A DNA stretch of 64,000 bases, taken from positions 1,612,001-1,676,000 of the forward strand of contig NZ_JAIOAO010000002.1 in NCBI RefSeq assembly GCF_021190955.1, given 5' to 3'. The stretch is from Parachryseolinea silvisoli (GTDB lineage: Bacteria > Bacteroidota > Bacteroidia > Cytophagales > Cyclobacteriaceae). A program made the translations under genes and the position numbers. The notes under the pieces were generated by a model. It ran no database searches. It saw nothing but the letters and a program-made list of their open reading frames with translations, and was not told the DNA's origin. Positions 48,658 to 57,557 of this stretch are shown here, piece after piece (position 1 is the stretch's first letter; every line of letters starts with the position of its first letter).

Positions 48658-49734
48658 ATGACGACCTTGACGACTTCTATTCCTGTGCAGCGCGTTTCGA
48701 AATCGAGAATCAAAGAAGTTGATTTCAACAACCTGGAATTTGGAAAATACATTGCAGACCACATGATCGTAGCCGATTTCAAAGACGGCAAGTGGCATGA
48801 GCCTACGATTGTGCCGTACGGCGATATGCTCATGAGTCCTGCCATGCTTTCCCTGCACTACGGCCAGGCGGTCTTTGAAGGAATGAAGGCGTTTTGGACC
48901 AGCGACAAGAATATCAACATCTTCCGCCCGACACGTCACGCACAGCGGTTTAACCGTTCGCTGAATCGCATGTGTATGCCGGAAGTACCGGAAGAAATGT
49001 TTGTACAGTCGCTGCACGCATTGATCGAGCTCGACAAAGATTGGATCCCGACCAGCGAAGGCTCGTCGTTCTACATCCGTCCCTTTATGTTTGCGTACGA
49101 AGCACGCCTGGGTGTGAAAGTTGCCGATCACTTTAAATTTATCATCATCAACAGCCCCGTGGCCGCCTACCAGGCCAAGCCCTATCGCCTGAAAGTAGAG
49201 AACCACTACGTGCGTACCGCCGAAGGTGGTACCGGGTTTGCTAAATGCGCCGGTAACTACGGCGGTGCTTTCTACCCGACACAGATCGCCCGCGAGGAAG
49301 GCTTTGATCAAATCCTCTGGACAGACCACAAAGACCACCAATACATTGACGAGGTAGGCATGATGAACGTGATGTTCGTCATCAATGGCACACTCGTAAC
49401 ACCCAAGCTGACCACGGCCATCCTGGACGGCATCACCCGTGATACCATCCTGACCCTGGCCAAAGACATGGGCATGAAGATCGAAGAGCGCCGCGTAAGC
49501 ATAGACGAGATCGAAGCCGGACTGAAGAGTGGTGCCGTGACCGAAGCCTTTGGTACCGGTACAGCAGCCGTGGTAGCGCCTATCGCCCTGATCAACATCA
49601 AAGGTCAGGACCTGGCAATCCCCGAGGCAGGCGCCAACAGCTTCCAGCTGCGTGTGAAAGAGAAGCTCAACAATATCCGCATGGGTATTGAGGCGGACGT
49701 TCACCAGTGGAACTACATCATCCCGGTACGCTAA
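48658..49734 (+). CDS. ilvE: Branched-chain amino acid aminotransferase
   Basis: A PLP fold-type IV transaminase that makes leucine, isoleucine and valine from their keto acids. It has 358 residues: YGQAVFEGMKAFW near the start, the PLP lysine in FAKCAGNYGGAF, DEVGMMNVMFVING, ILDGITRDTIL and AFGTGTAAVVAPI. It completes the pathway whose other enzymes are at 1-8761. It sits 55 bases after the decarboxylase and is followed by a strong terminator. Confidence 0.94.
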   Translation: MTTLTTSIPVQRVSKSRIKEVDFNNLEFGKYIADHMIVADFKDGKWHEPTIVPYGDMLMSPAMLSLHYGQAVFEGMKAFWTSDKNINIFRPTRHAQRFNRSLNRMCMPEVPEEMFVQSLHALIELDKDWIPTSEGSSFYIRPFMFAYEARLGVKVADHFKFIIINSPVAAYQAKPYRLKVENHYVRTAEGGTGFAKCAGNYGGAFYPTQIAREEGFDQILWTDHKDHQYIDEVGMMNVMFVINGTLVTPKLTTAILDGITRDTILTLAKDMGMKIEERRVSIDEIEAGLKSGAVTEAFGTGTAAVVAPIALINIKGQDLAIPEAGANSFQLRVKEKLNNIRMGIEADVHQWNYIIPVR

Positions 49735-49758
49735 AAACTTTTTACAGTATAACAACGT

Positions 49759-49808
49759 ATCACTACCTGACCGGCTGCAACCCGGCCGATCAGGTAGTGA
49801 TTTTTTTT
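49759..49808 (+). terminator. Strong intrinsic terminator after ilvE
   Basis: A 12-bp perfect outer stem (arms 49759-49770 and 49790-49801), with a further CCGG/CCGG pairing inside, is followed by eight T. It ends about 8 bases before the next gene's ATG at 49817. Confidence 0.9.
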
Positions 49809-49816
49809 GATACTAT

Positions 49817-50818
49817 ATGAAAGCCCTATTGTTTAAAGGCAAAGACCAGCCCCTGGTGATTGGCGACGTGAAGAAGCCCAGGCCAGTCAAAGACCAGGTA
49901 CTCATCCGGCTATACGCCGCTGCCCTCAACCACCGCGACCTGTGGGTGATGCAAGAGCAGGAACAGACTTTCCCCGACGGCGTGATTCTCGGCTCCGACG
50001 GCTGTGGCGTGGTGGAGGATGTAGGGGAAGACGCCGATCCGTTTCTGGTAGGCATGGAAGTGGTGATCAACCCCTCGCTGGAGTGGGGCACGAACCCGAT
50101 CGTACAGGGTGACAAGTTCCGCATCCTGGGTTTTCCCGACAACGGCACCTTTGCCGAATACATGGTCATCTCCAAGAAGTATATTTTTGAGAAGCCCGAG
50201 CACTTGTCGAACGAAGAGTGCGCGGCCATACCGTTGTCAGCGTTAACCGCCTATCGTGCATTGTTCTCCAAGGCACGGTTGCGTGCAAAGGAGAAAGTGC
50301 TGATCACGGGCATCGGCGGTGGCGCCGCGTTGTGGCTGCTGCAATTTGCCGTAGCGTATCAGGCGCGGGTATATGTCACGTCCAGCTCACGCGAGAAGAT
50401 CGAGAAAGCAAAAGCACTCGGTGCTGCCGGCGGATTTGTCTATACCGAAGCAGATTGGGCTGGCCAGGCACAAAAAGAGACCGGTGGTTTTGATATCATC
50501 ATCGACAGCGCCGGAGGCGATCAGTTTAATAAGTTTATTGAGCTGGCGTTGCCGGGCGGGCGCATCGTTAACTTCGGTCGCACGGCCGGTAACATTACGG
50601 AGGTGGCCACGCGACTGCTGTATTGGAAACAGCTTTCCATACACGGTACGACCATGGGCACCCGCGACGAGTTTCTGTCAATGCTCGACTTTATCGAAAG
50701 CCGTAAGCTCAAGCCAGTGATCGACAAAGTATACCCACTAACACAGGCGCCAGAAGCATTTAAGCTCATAGAACAGGGCGGACAGTTTGGTAAGATTGTA
50801 TTAAAGATCGGCTCATGA
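49817..50818 (+). CDS. Quinone oxidoreductase-like MDR protein
   Basis: A 333-residue medium-chain dehydrogenase/reductase. N-terminal GroES-like part with VILGSDGCGVVEDVG, Rossmann part with ITGIGGGAALWLLQFAVAY followed by SREKIEKAKALGA. The four-Cys structural zinc lobe of alcohol dehydrogenases is absent, so a zinc-free quinone reductase or enoyl reductase type fits best. Starts right after the ilvE terminator; overlaps the next GNAT gene by 4 bases. Confidence 0.87.
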   Translation: MKALLFKGKDQPLVIGDVKKPRPVKDQVLIRLYAAALNHRDLWVMQEQEQTFPDGVILGSDGCGVVEDVGEDADPFLVGMEVVINPSLEWGTNPIVQGDKFRILGFPDNGTFAEYMVISKKYIFEKPEHLSNEECAAIPLSALTAYRALFSKARLRAKEKVLITGIGGGAALWLLQFAVAYQARVYVTSSSREKIEKAKALGAAGGFVYTEADWAGQAQKETGGFDIIIDSAGGDQFNKFIELALPGGRIVNFGRTAGNITEVATRLLYWKQLSIHGTTMGTRDEFLSMLDFIESRKLKPVIDKVYPLTQAPEAFKLIEQGGQFGKIVLKIGS

Positions 50819-51276
50819 GTGCGTTTGTATTTCCTGATCTGATAGCCGACGGCTTTGTGTATAGTACGGATCGCGCGCGTCTCGACGTACCGTACATACA
50901 CCAATATCTCTCAGAACGTTCCTATTGGGCGCAACACATTCCGCTGGAGATCGTACAACGGTCCATTGATAACTCGCTTTGTTTTGGTATTTATCACAAC
51001 GGTAAGCAGGTTGGCTTTGCCCGGCTTACGACCGACTACGCCACCTTTGGTTACTTGGGTGATGTGTTTGTAGACGAAGCCTATCGTGGCCGGGGACTCT
51101 CCAAACAGTTAATGCAGTATATATTCGAAGCAGAGCCCCTCCAGGGCTTTCGACGCATGGTGCTGGTAACTTCGGATGCACAGGGACTGTATAGCCAGTA
51201 CGGGTTTCAACCGCTCGATCATCCCGAACGCTACATGGAAGTACGCCGGACCAACGTATATAAGAAACCCGACTAA
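50815..51276 (+). CDS. GNAT family N-acetyltransferase
   Basis: A 153-residue GNAT protein with the CoA loop VDEAYRGRGLSKQLMQYI near residue 85 and MVLVTSDAQGLYSQYGFQPL near the C terminus. It overlaps the upstream oxidoreductase gene by four bases (ATGA) and precedes another GNAT gene by 12 bases. Substrate unknown. Confidence 0.82.
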   Translation: MSAFVFPDLIADGFVYSTDRARLDVPYIHQYLSERSYWAQHIPLEIVQRSIDNSLCFGIYHNGKQVGFARLTTDYATFGYLGDVFVDEAYRGRGLSKQLMQYIFEAEPLQGFRRMVLVTSDAQGLYSQYGFQPLDHPERYMEVRRTNVYKKPD

Positions 51277-51288
51277 TCACCTTCAGAT

Positions 51289-51699
51289 ATGATAGCAGAC
51301 ATTCAGTATTTTGACAACCGCCCCATCACCACAGAAGAATTCATCGACGTATTGACGCGCTCGACGCTGTCCGAACGTCGGCCCGTACGTGAGCCCGATC
51401 GTGTCGCCCGCATGCTGGAACACGCCAACGTACTGGTCACAGCCTGGAAGGGCGACCTGCTGGTGGGTGTATCACGCGCGCTGACAGATTTTTCTTTCTG
51501 TTGTTATCTTTCCGACCTGGCGGTAGACGAAGCCTTTCAGCACCAGGGCATTGGCAAGGAGCTGATTCGTCGTACGCACGTTGCTTCGGGCGAGGAAACC
51601 ACGCTGATCCTATTAGCAGCTCCCAAAGCCATCGACTATTATCCGAAGATAGGCATGGTGAAGTATGAGCACTGTTTTAAAATCGACCGTACACGCTAG
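51289..51699 (+). CDS. GNAT family N-acetyltransferase, short
   Basis: A 136-residue GNAT protein; the CoA loop is [18 protein letters not shown], then [19 protein letters not shown]. It is shorter than most GNATs but has the core motif. Part of the 49817-52585 unit; 10 bases before the VOC gene. Substrate unknown. Confidence 0.8.
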   Translation: MIADIQYFDNRPITTEEFIDVLTRSTLSERRPVREPDRVARMLEHANVLVTAWKGDLLVGVSRALTDFSFCCYLSDLAVDEAFQHQGIGKELIRRTHVASGEETTLILLAAPKAIDYYPKIGMVKYEHCFKIDRTR

Positions 51700-51709
51700 C
51701 ACCTGAATC

Positions 51710-52099
51710 ATGACAATCGAACACATAGCCGTATGGACACACGACCTGGAAGGGCTTCGCGCGTTCTATGAAAAGTACTTTGGCGCGCGGGCGCACGATA
51801 AGTATATCAATACAAAGAAAAACTTTGAGTCATACTTTCTGAGCTTTGGTGAAGGGTGTCGCCTGGAGATCATGCAGATGCCGGGCATTCCCGCCAGCGA
51901 GAATGACGTATACAAACAATTCACCGGCCTGGTACACTTTGCGCTCTCCACGGGCAGCAAGGGAGAGGTAGACCGCCTGACGGAGTTGCTGCGTGGCGAT
52001 GGATATGAGGTGGTGGGCGAGCCGCGTACAACGGGGGATGGGTACTATGAAAGCGTGGTGCTGGATCCCGACGGCAACCGGATTGAAATCACCGAATAG
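51710..52099 (+). CDS. VOC/glyoxalase-like protein
   Basis: A 129-residue single-module VOC protein. It begins MTIEHIAVWTHDLEGLRAFY with His5 as a potential metal ligand; the C terminus has VVLDPDGNRIEITE with the usual Glu. GCRLEIMQMPG matches the middle strand. Resembles lactoylglutathione lyase relatives, but the specific activity is not predictable. Confidence 0.85.
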   Translation: MTIEHIAVWTHDLEGLRAFYEKYFGARAHDKYINTKKNFESYFLSFGEGCRLEIMQMPGIPASENDVYKQFTGLVHFALSTGSKGEVDRLTELLRGDGYEVVGEPRTTGDGYYESVVLDPDGNRIEITE

Positions 52100-52168
52100 T
52101 AACGGCCGGGACTTCCGCCGTTGGCGGTTATGTTGTACCTTGTCCATGTAACCGATACACGTATACCT

Positions 52169-52585
52169 ATGAAAAAGCAAACCCGCAGAACCTTCATCGC
52201 CAGCGCCGCCGTCCTGACGGCCGGCGTAGCCACAGGCATGTCACTTACAACTATGGAAACAGCAAAAGATAAAAAGCAATTGGCACATCACGTGTTCTTC
52301 TGGCTGAAGAACCGCGACTCAAAAGAGGACCTCAACAAACTGCTCGAAGGCCTGCGCACCCTGCGCAAGATCGAAACCGTGCGTAGCCTGCACATCGGCG
52401 TACCCGCCAGCACGGAGCTACGCCCGGTGGTAGACGCCAGCTATAGCGCATCAGAGTTGATCTTGTTTGATGATGTAGAGGGACAGAATGTATACCAGGT
52501 ACACCCTATTCATGAGAAGTTTGTAAAGGAGTATTCGCACCTGTGGGAAAAGGTTGTAGTGTACGACTCGATTGATGTAGAATAG
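52169..52585 (+). CDS. Exported Dabb-domain protein
   Basis: A 138-residue protein. The ATG at 52169 gives [19 protein letters not shown], a twin-arginine-like signal (RRTFIAS). The rest is a Dabb (stress-responsive alpha/beta barrel) domain: [33 protein letters not shown], and [19 protein letters not shown]. Function unknown. Last gene of the plus-strand run; a palindromic element follows. Confidence 0.8.
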   Translation: MKKQTRRTFIASAAVLTAGVATGMSLTTMETAKDKKQLAHHVFFWLKNRDSKEDLNKLLEGLRTLRKIETVRSLHIGVPASTELRPVVDASYSASELILFDDVEGQNVYQVHPIHEKFVKEYSHLWEKVVVYDSIDVE

Positions 52586-52680
52586 AAATGCACCTCGGCA
52601 GTCTGGAGACTGCCGACAGGCTCGGGCACAAGTTCCGCACCTACGCTAACGCTTGGTGCTAAAACTTGCGCCAGCAATGC
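52586..52680. repeat. Double-hairpin intergenic element
   Basis: First hairpin: arms 52596-52604 and 52607-52615, a perfect 9-bp stem CGGCAGTCT/AGACTGCCG with a two-base loop. Second: CAAGTT 52629-52634 with AACTTG 52663-52668, and GCACC 52637-52641 with GGTGC 52655-52659. It ends with GCCAGCAAT, shared with the element at 41880-42069. No coding sequence here; probably a dispersed palindromic element. Confidence 0.5.
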
Positions 52681-52719
52681 AGGAACACTACGACTCGATA
52701 TTGAATATTGGATAAAAAC

Positions 52720-52750
52720 AAAACCCCGGGCAATCTACCCGGGGTTTTTT
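52720..52750. terminator. Bidirectional terminator
   Basis: Arms 52720-52730 and 52738-52748 pair perfectly (11 bp, loop CAATCTA) with A and T runs on the two flanks. It lies between the Dabb gene and the convergent thioredoxin-like gene. Confidence 0.85.
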
Positions 52751-52768
52751 ATTTGAATGGTGTATAGC

Positions 52769-53332
52769 CTATTTCTTGCGAATACTACACCCCGCAGGGC
52801 GTACTTCCGCCGTGGCCACTTTTTGGTTGGCCAGCATGATGTCAATAGCATCTTTCAAGTGATGGTGGCGTACGTCGGCTTCCACCTGCGCATTATCATC
52901 GATTGCCCCGCTATAGATCAGAATAAATTTACCACCGTTATTCTTCAACAAGTACGCCGAAGGGCTTTTCGCAACGCCCAGACTGGTCATCAACACCTGG
53001 TCCTTATCCGCCAGGTACGGCAACGACCAACCCGCAGCCTTCTTTTTCATATTATCAATCGACTCGTTGGGATCGTTGTGTGAGTTGACCAGCAAGACAG
53101 GCACCTTGTCCTGGTACTCGCGCGCCAGCTTTTCAATGCGGCCGCGGTAATATTCATCATACGGACAGGCGTTGCTGGTAAACAAAATCACGATGCCCGC
53201 ACAAGAGGGGTATGTGTTCAGGGATACGGTCTTGCCATTGGCGACGTTGACAAGGCTAAAGTCTTTTACTTCCTGGGCGTGTACCGCCAGAGAAGCTGCA
53301 GCCGCGGCAAAAAGGAAAATGAGCTTTTTCAT
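52769..53332 (-). CDS. Exported thioredoxin/redoxin-like protein
   Basis: A 187-residue protein with a signal peptide (MKKLIFLFAAAAASLAVHAQ) and a thioredoxin-fold redoxin domain: VIL FTSNACPYDEYYRGRI where CxxC would be expected, so only one of the two active-site Cys is present. A distal Cys in PAGCSIRKK at the C terminus could pair with it. LGVAKSPSAYLL holds the cis-Pro region. It ends the same transcription unit as the phosphopantetheinyl transferase, overlapping it by 4 bases. Confidence 0.82.
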   Translation of the reverse strand: MKKLIFLFAAAAASLAVHAQEVKDFSLVNVANGKTVSLNTYPSCAGIVILFTSNACPYDEYYRGRIEKLAREYQDKVPVLLVNSHNDPNESIDNMKKKAAGWSLPYLADKDQVLMTSLGVAKSPSAYLLKNNGGKFILIYSGAIDDNAQVEADVRHHHLKDAIDIMLANQKVATAEVRPAGCSIRKK

Positions 53333-53958
53333 AGTGTGGTGGCTTTATTGAATACCAGGACAAAGTCCGGGGTGACCGTGTAGCATAAAGGTATTACCCT
53401 TTCCTCGTTATCGACAATAATGCTGCCAACTATCTCGCCCTCGGTTTTCCGCGAAAACGGGGCCACTAACAGGCTTTTTGCGAAGGTGAGGTCTTTCTTC
53501 CCATACACTTTTATCAACGCTTCCTTCGCGCACCAATAGATGCACAGCTTGATCAGGTCCGTGCCGGCGTCGGCTAGCTCCGTCGGGTGAAACATGCGCG
53601 GGGCAATGCGCAGCAGTTTTTCTTTCGGTTGCTCCAGGTCGATGCCGACAGACTGATGCGCATCCAGCAACACAGCGGCATAGGGAAACGAGTGGCTCAA
53701 TGAGAGCTGATAGTCATGGCCCACCGGGAAGGGCTTGCCAAAGGCATCCTTGATAAGGCCGCGATAGGGGAGGTGGAGGGACAGGAGTGCCTCTTTCACC
53801 AGTACGCGACCGGCCAGCCATTCCAGCCGTTTTTGCGCGTTGGTGACGTTTTCGGGGGCGTCTTCGCCCAGGTGCGCGGCCAGCGTGGATTCGTCTTCGT
53901 TAATGTGCCACAGCGCCAGCACGCGGCCGGGACTTGTCTCGATCTTTTCAAGTCCCAT
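53329..53958 (-). CDS. 4'-phosphopantetheinyl transferase superfamily protein
   Basis: Transfers phosphopantetheine from CoA to carrier proteins. It has 209 residues, the Sfp-like size. The metal motif SVGIDLEQP and the WCAKEALIKVYGK motif (WxxKEAxxK) are both present, with SLSHSFPYAAVLL before them. Start at 53958. It is divergent from the WD40 gene (63 bases between starts) and overlaps the thioredoxin-like gene by four bases (ATGA). Target carrier unknown; no NRPS/PKS genes are in the window. Confidence 0.88.
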   Translation of the reverse strand: MGLEKIETSPGRVLALWHINEDESTLAAHLGEDAPENVTNAQKRLEWLAGRVLVKEALLSLHLPYRGLIKDAFGKPFPVGHDYQLSLSHSFPYAAVLLDAHQSVGIDLEQPKEKLLRIAPRMFHPTELADAGTDLIKLCIYWCAKEALIKVYGKKDLTFAKSLLVAPFSRKTEGEIVGSIIVDNEERVIPLCYTVTPDFVLVFNKATTL

Positions 53959-54021
53959 TATTTTACGGACATCTTATTAGAAAACATGCCGAAAGTTAGA
54001 ACTTTGGCCGTTTAATTCAGG

Positions 54022-54933
54022 ATGGAGGGCAAGATAGAAGTCGTCAAGCAGCACACCCTTAAGGGGCATCGCGATTGTGTATACACCCTGACCGGCTCAG
54101 GCGCAGCGCAGCGCTTTTTTTCCGGTGCAGGCGACGGCATGGTGGTGACGTGGGATCTGAACGATCCCGAGAACGGCGAGCTGATTGCCAAGCTGCCCAA
54201 TTCAGTCTATGCCCTGGCGTACCATCATGCCTCCGGCCAGTTGGTAGCGGGGCATAACTACGAAGGCATCCATTTGCTGGACTGGGAGAATAAAAAAGAG
54301 ACCGGGTCGTTACAATTGACGAAGGCTGCCATCTTTGATATACAGCAATCCGGTGATTTTGTGTACGTCGGCACCGGCGATGGCACGATTTTAAAGGTAC
54401 ATGTGTCGTCACTCACCATCGTGGCCCGGCATCAGGCATCGGACAAAAGCGCGCGAACGATCAGTCTGAATCCGGTAAACGGTGATGTGGCGGTAGGGTA
54501 CAGCGACGACAGCATTCGGATTTACGATCCTGCATTGCAGTTGAAGCACGAATGGAAGGCGCACGGAAAATCAGTATTCACCGTCCGGTACACATCCGAC
54601 GGTCATTTTTTGCTGAGCGGTGCGCGTGATGCACGGTTGAAAATGTGGGATGTCCAGGCCCGATACGCGCAAGCGGCGGAGGTCGTAGCGCATATGTATG
54701 CGATAAATCACCTTGATTTTAGCCCGGATAACAAACATTTCGTAACTTGTAGCATGGATAAGTCCTTGAAAGTGTGGAGTATGGAAGAGTTGAAGCTGCT
54801 CAAGGTCATAGACCGGTCGCGGCATGCAGGGCATGGTACTTCCGTAAACAAAGTGTTATGGACACACCATCACAATCTGCTGCTCAGCGCAAGTGACGAC
54901 CGTACAATATCAGTCTGGAACATCATTTTTTAA
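54022..54933 (+). CDS. WD40 repeat protein
   Basis: A 303-residue beta-propeller of about seven WD40 blades: HRDCVYTLTGSGAAQRFFSG at the start, then repeating units ending in WD, YD or WS pairs such as VVTWDL, RIYDPA, LKMWDV, LKVWSM and ISVWNI. Probably a protein-interaction scaffold in the cytoplasm; no signal peptide is seen. It lies 12 bases before the DivIVA-like gene, which suggests a shared role. Confidence 0.9.
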   Translation: MEGKIEVVKQHTLKGHRDCVYTLTGSGAAQRFFSGAGDGMVVTWDLNDPENGELIAKLPNSVYALAYHHASGQLVAGHNYEGIHLLDWENKKETGSLQLTKAAIFDIQQSGDFVYVGTGDGTILKVHVSSLTIVARHQASDKSARTISLNPVNGDVAVGYSDDSIRIYDPALQLKHEWKAHGKSVFTVRYTSDGHFLLSGARDARLKMWDVQARYAQAAEVVAHMYAINHLDFSPDNKHFVTCSMDKSLKVWSMEELKLLKVIDRSRHAGHGTSVNKVLWTHHHNLLLSASDDRTISVWNIIF

Positions 54934-54945
54934 ACTTATATACTT

Positions 54946-55743
54946 ATGCGAGTAACACCACTTGAAATACGCCAGAAGACGTTCGAGAAGAACTTCCGGG
55001 GGTATCAGATCGATGAAGTTAACGGTTTTTTACAGACGCTTTCGCAGGAATGGGAACGCATCCAGGACGATAACAAAGAACTCCGCATTAAGCTCGAAGC
55101 CACCGAACGCGAAGTAAACAAACTGCGCGAAGTAGAGAGCTCGTTGTACAAGACCCTCAAGACTGCCGAAGACACCGGCGCCAACGTCATCGAGCAGGCA
55201 CGCCTTTCTGCGGACCTTCACATGAAAGAAACGCAGATGCGGGCGGACGCCATTATGCACGAGGCTAAGACCAAGGCAAAAGATACCATCGAAGAATCCG
55301 ACCAGCGCGCAAAAGAGATCGTAGCCGAAATGGAAGAACGTCTCAAGATGCTGGTAGAAAACTATAAGAAACTGGAGTCTTCACGCGAAGACCTGCTGGC
55401 CGACCTGAAGCGCCTGGGCAACGAGACCCTGGAGCGCGTAGAGCGTGCGCGGAATCACACCAAAGAGTTCGATGCCGACCAACACCTGGTGACGGCACGC
55501 CGCGAGGCCCGCAAAATTGCCTTCCCGAATAACTATGGCGAAAAGATCCTGCGCCCCGAACCGGTGGCGGCGATCACCCACATTCACACCGAGCAGATGA
55601 TCAGCACCCAGCACGTTGTACAGCTGGTGGAGAAAGAGGTCGTGGTCGAGCCACAGCCCGTCGCCGTGCTGGTAGAGTCGGCACCGGTAGCTGTAGCGCC
55701 TGCCAGAAAGGTGCTGAAGTCTTTCTTTGACGAGATTGCATGA
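54946..55743 (+). CDS. DivIVA-domain protein
   Basis: A 265-residue protein with the DivIVA N-terminal signature (MRVTPLEIRQKTFEKNFRGYQIDEVNGFLQ) followed by a long coiled coil (about 30-180, rich in E/K/R/A). The C terminus is less ordered, rich in Val/Glu/Pro, and ends KSFFDEIA. DivIVA proteins mark curved membranes and organise division or polar growth, chiefly in Gram-positives; here the role is unknown. It overlaps folB by four bases. Confidence 0.88.
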   Translation: MRVTPLEIRQKTFEKNFRGYQIDEVNGFLQTLSQEWERIQDDNKELRIKLEATEREVNKLREVESSLYKTLKTAEDTGANVIEQARLSADLHMKETQMRADAIMHEAKTKAKDTIEESDQRAKEIVAEMEERLKMLVENYKKLESSREDLLADLKRLGNETLERVERARNHTKEFDADQHLVTARREARKIAFPNNYGEKILRPEPVAAITHIHTEQMISTQHVVQLVEKEVVVEPQPVAVLVESAPVAVAPARKVLKSFFDEIA

Positions 55744-56105
55744 TCGGACGTGTAGCGCTCGAGGGGCTCGAGTTCCATGCTTTTCACGGTGTATATCCCC
55801 ATGAACGCGAATCGGGCAACTGGTTCGAAGTAGACGTCGTCGTGGATACCGATTTCAGTCAGGCCGCAGCCGAAGACGACCTGAACGGAACCGTTAATTA
55901 CGAAACCCTTTTCCGGATCGTCCAGGAGGAAATGAACAAACCCTCCAAACTGCTGGAAACCGTCGTGGCCAAGATTGCCAACGACGTCTTACACACATGG
56001 TCGACTGCAAGCGCCGTGGAGGTGAAGCTCTCCAAGCTGAACCCACCCATTGGCGGCAAGTGCCGGCGATCGTCGGTTACCGTGATCCGTCGCCGCGGTG
56101 AATAA
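55740..56105 (+). CDS. folB: Dihydroneopterin aldolase
   Basis: Folate-pathway enzyme of 121 residues that cleaves dihydroneopterin to hydroxymethyl-dihydropterin. N terminus IGRVALEGLEFHAFHGVYPHE, then NWFEVDVVVDTDFS, VNYETLFRIVQEEM and VEVKLSKLNPPIGG; these are the standard FolB motifs. It overlaps the DivIVA gene by 4 bases at its start. Confidence 0.94.
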   Translation: MIGRVALEGLEFHAFHGVYPHERESGNWFEVDVVVDTDFSQAAAEDDLNGTVNYETLFRIVQEEMNKPSKLLETVVAKIANDVLHTWSTASAVEVKLSKLNPPIGGKCRRSSVTVIRRRGE

Positions 56106-56124
56106 CGGACTTTATTTTTCTTCT

Positions 56125-56988
56125 ATGCGAACGTGTATCGCCTGCCTGCTCCTCCTGGTCATCACAACGACCCAGGCACAGGACAAACCTGCTTATAAAC
56201 TGTTTACCCGGGAAGGCAAGGGAATAGACTATACCAAAATGATCAAAGCTCTCGCCAAGGCAGACATCGTGCTCGTAGGCGAGCTGCACGATAATTCTCT
56301 GGACCACTGGCTCGAGCTGCAGGTAGCCAAAGATCTTTATGCGCTACGCAACGACCTTGTGTTGGGCTTCGAAATGTTTGAGGCTGACGACCAGCTTGTA
56401 CTGGACGAATATCTCACTGGTGTAATCGAAGAGCGCCACTTGCTGAACGAGGCCAAAGTGTGGGAAAACTATAAGACGGACTACAAGCCGCTGATCGAGT
56501 TTGCCAAAGAGAAGAAACTCCCAGCCATCGCTACAAACCCACCGCGCCGCTATGCCAACCTGGTATACCGCAAGGGCATCGAAGCGTTGCAGACCCTGCC
56601 GGAGGACGCAAAGAAATGGATCGCGCCACTGCCGATCGAGATTGATCTGACCTTGCCAGGCTACAAGAGCATGGGTGCCGCGGCAATGGGTGGGCACGGT
56701 GGTGTGCCGGCGAATGATAACATGGCGAAGTCGCAGGCCGTGAAGGATGCGACAATGGCGTATTTTATTCTTAAGAACCGGAAGGGGCTTTTGGTGCACT
56801 ACCATGGAGCATACCACTCGAAGAATTTCGAAGGCATTGTCTGGTATTTAAAGAAGGCTGCGCCGGACGTGAAGATTGTAACGATCCACTCCGTGGAGCA
56901 AGCTTCGATCGATGATCTGGAAAATGAGAATCGTGGGGCGGCAGATTTTATTATTGCCATTCCGAAGGACATGACGAAAACGTATTAG
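56125..56988 (+). CDS. ChaN/heme-binding uptake family-like exported protein
   Basis: A 287-residue protein with a signal peptide (MRTCIACLLLLVITTTQAQ). ChaN-like domain features: DIVLVGELHDNSLDHWLELQ, LGFEMFEADDQLVLDEYL, KLPAIATNPPRRY and VHYHGAYHSKNFEGIVWYL. ChaN-family proteins are periplasmic or outer-membrane and some bind heme. An upstream in-frame ATG at 56098 would put the signal peptide nine residues inside. Follows folB. Confidence 0.82.
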   Translation: MRTCIACLLLLVITTTQAQDKPAYKLFTREGKGIDYTKMIKALAKADIVLVGELHDNSLDHWLELQVAKDLYALRNDLVLGFEMFEADDQLVLDEYLTGVIEERHLLNEAKVWENYKTDYKPLIEFAKEKKLPAIATNPPRRYANLVYRKGIEALQTLPEDAKKWIAPLPIEIDLTLPGYKSMGAAAMGGHGGVPANDNMAKSQAVKDATMAYFILKNRKGLLVHYHGAYHSKNFEGIVWYLKKAAPDVKIVTIHSVEQASIDDLENENRGAADFIIAIPKDMTKTY

Positions 56989-57007
56989 TATTATCTTAAT
57001 TTATAGG

Positions 57008-57050
57008 AAAAGCGGTAGTTGCTCACTGGCAACTACCGCTTTTTGTTTTG
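57008..57050. terminator. Bidirectional terminator
   Basis: A 15-bp perfect stem (arms 57008-57022 and 57029-57043, loop TCACTG) has A and T runs on its flanks. It separates the ChaN-like gene from the convergent lipoprotein gene. Confidence 0.9.
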
Positions 57051-57060
57051 AGTCTACCCG

Positions 57061-57525
57061 CTAAGGAATAGCCGTTACATTGCGGCTTCTGGTGAGCGTC
57101 AGCGTGTTTTCATTTATAATTTCCATTTCGAGTTTAATCGTTGTTTCTGCAGCAACGGTTGGCACGGTGTAGCGCAAAATAAGGGTGTCGGCAGACTTCA
57201 TTCTTGAAAAAGCCGCAATCTCCGCATATTGGCCTGAGTATACTTTTTCTCGGGGGGTGGCGCCCACAGTGGCATACATGTTTACTTCCTTTATACGGTC
57301 CTCCGTCCAGTACACCAGCTCCAGGGCCAGGTTGGAACCTCCGGTGTAACGCCAGGTGGTGTTGGTGGGATTGTTCAGGTTCGAGAACGTATTGGAGGAT
57401 ACCGGGTAGTAGCCTTTGCCGGATGTGGCATGGTCGAAGAGCACCTTGTCGTTGTCATCCTCTTCATAGCAAGCGGAAAGACTGACAAGAAGGATCAGGG
57501 TTGTTGTTAGCGTATGTATATTCAT
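57061..57525 (-). CDS. Small lipoprotein in SusC/SusD locus 2
   Basis: A 154-residue lipoprotein; the ATG at 57525 gives MNIHTLTTTLILLVSLSACYEEDD with Cys in the lipobox (LSAC). The longer frame to 57753 overlaps SusD and is rejected. No recognised domain; a beta-rich immunoglobulin-like or adhesin domain is possible. It is the last gene of the susC-susD-lipoprotein unit, 32 bases after SusD. A strong terminator follows. Confidence 0.75.
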   Translation of the reverse strand: MNIHTLTTTLILLVSLSACYEEDDNDKVLFDHATSGKGYYPVSSNTFSNLNNPTNTTWRYTGGSNLALELVYWTEDRIKEVNMYATVGATPREKVYSGQYAEIAAFSRMKSADTLILRYTVPTVAAETTIKLEMEIINENTLTLTRSRNVTAIP

Positions 57526-57557
57526 GATTGAATGCTTTTTAATCGTATATCGATAAA

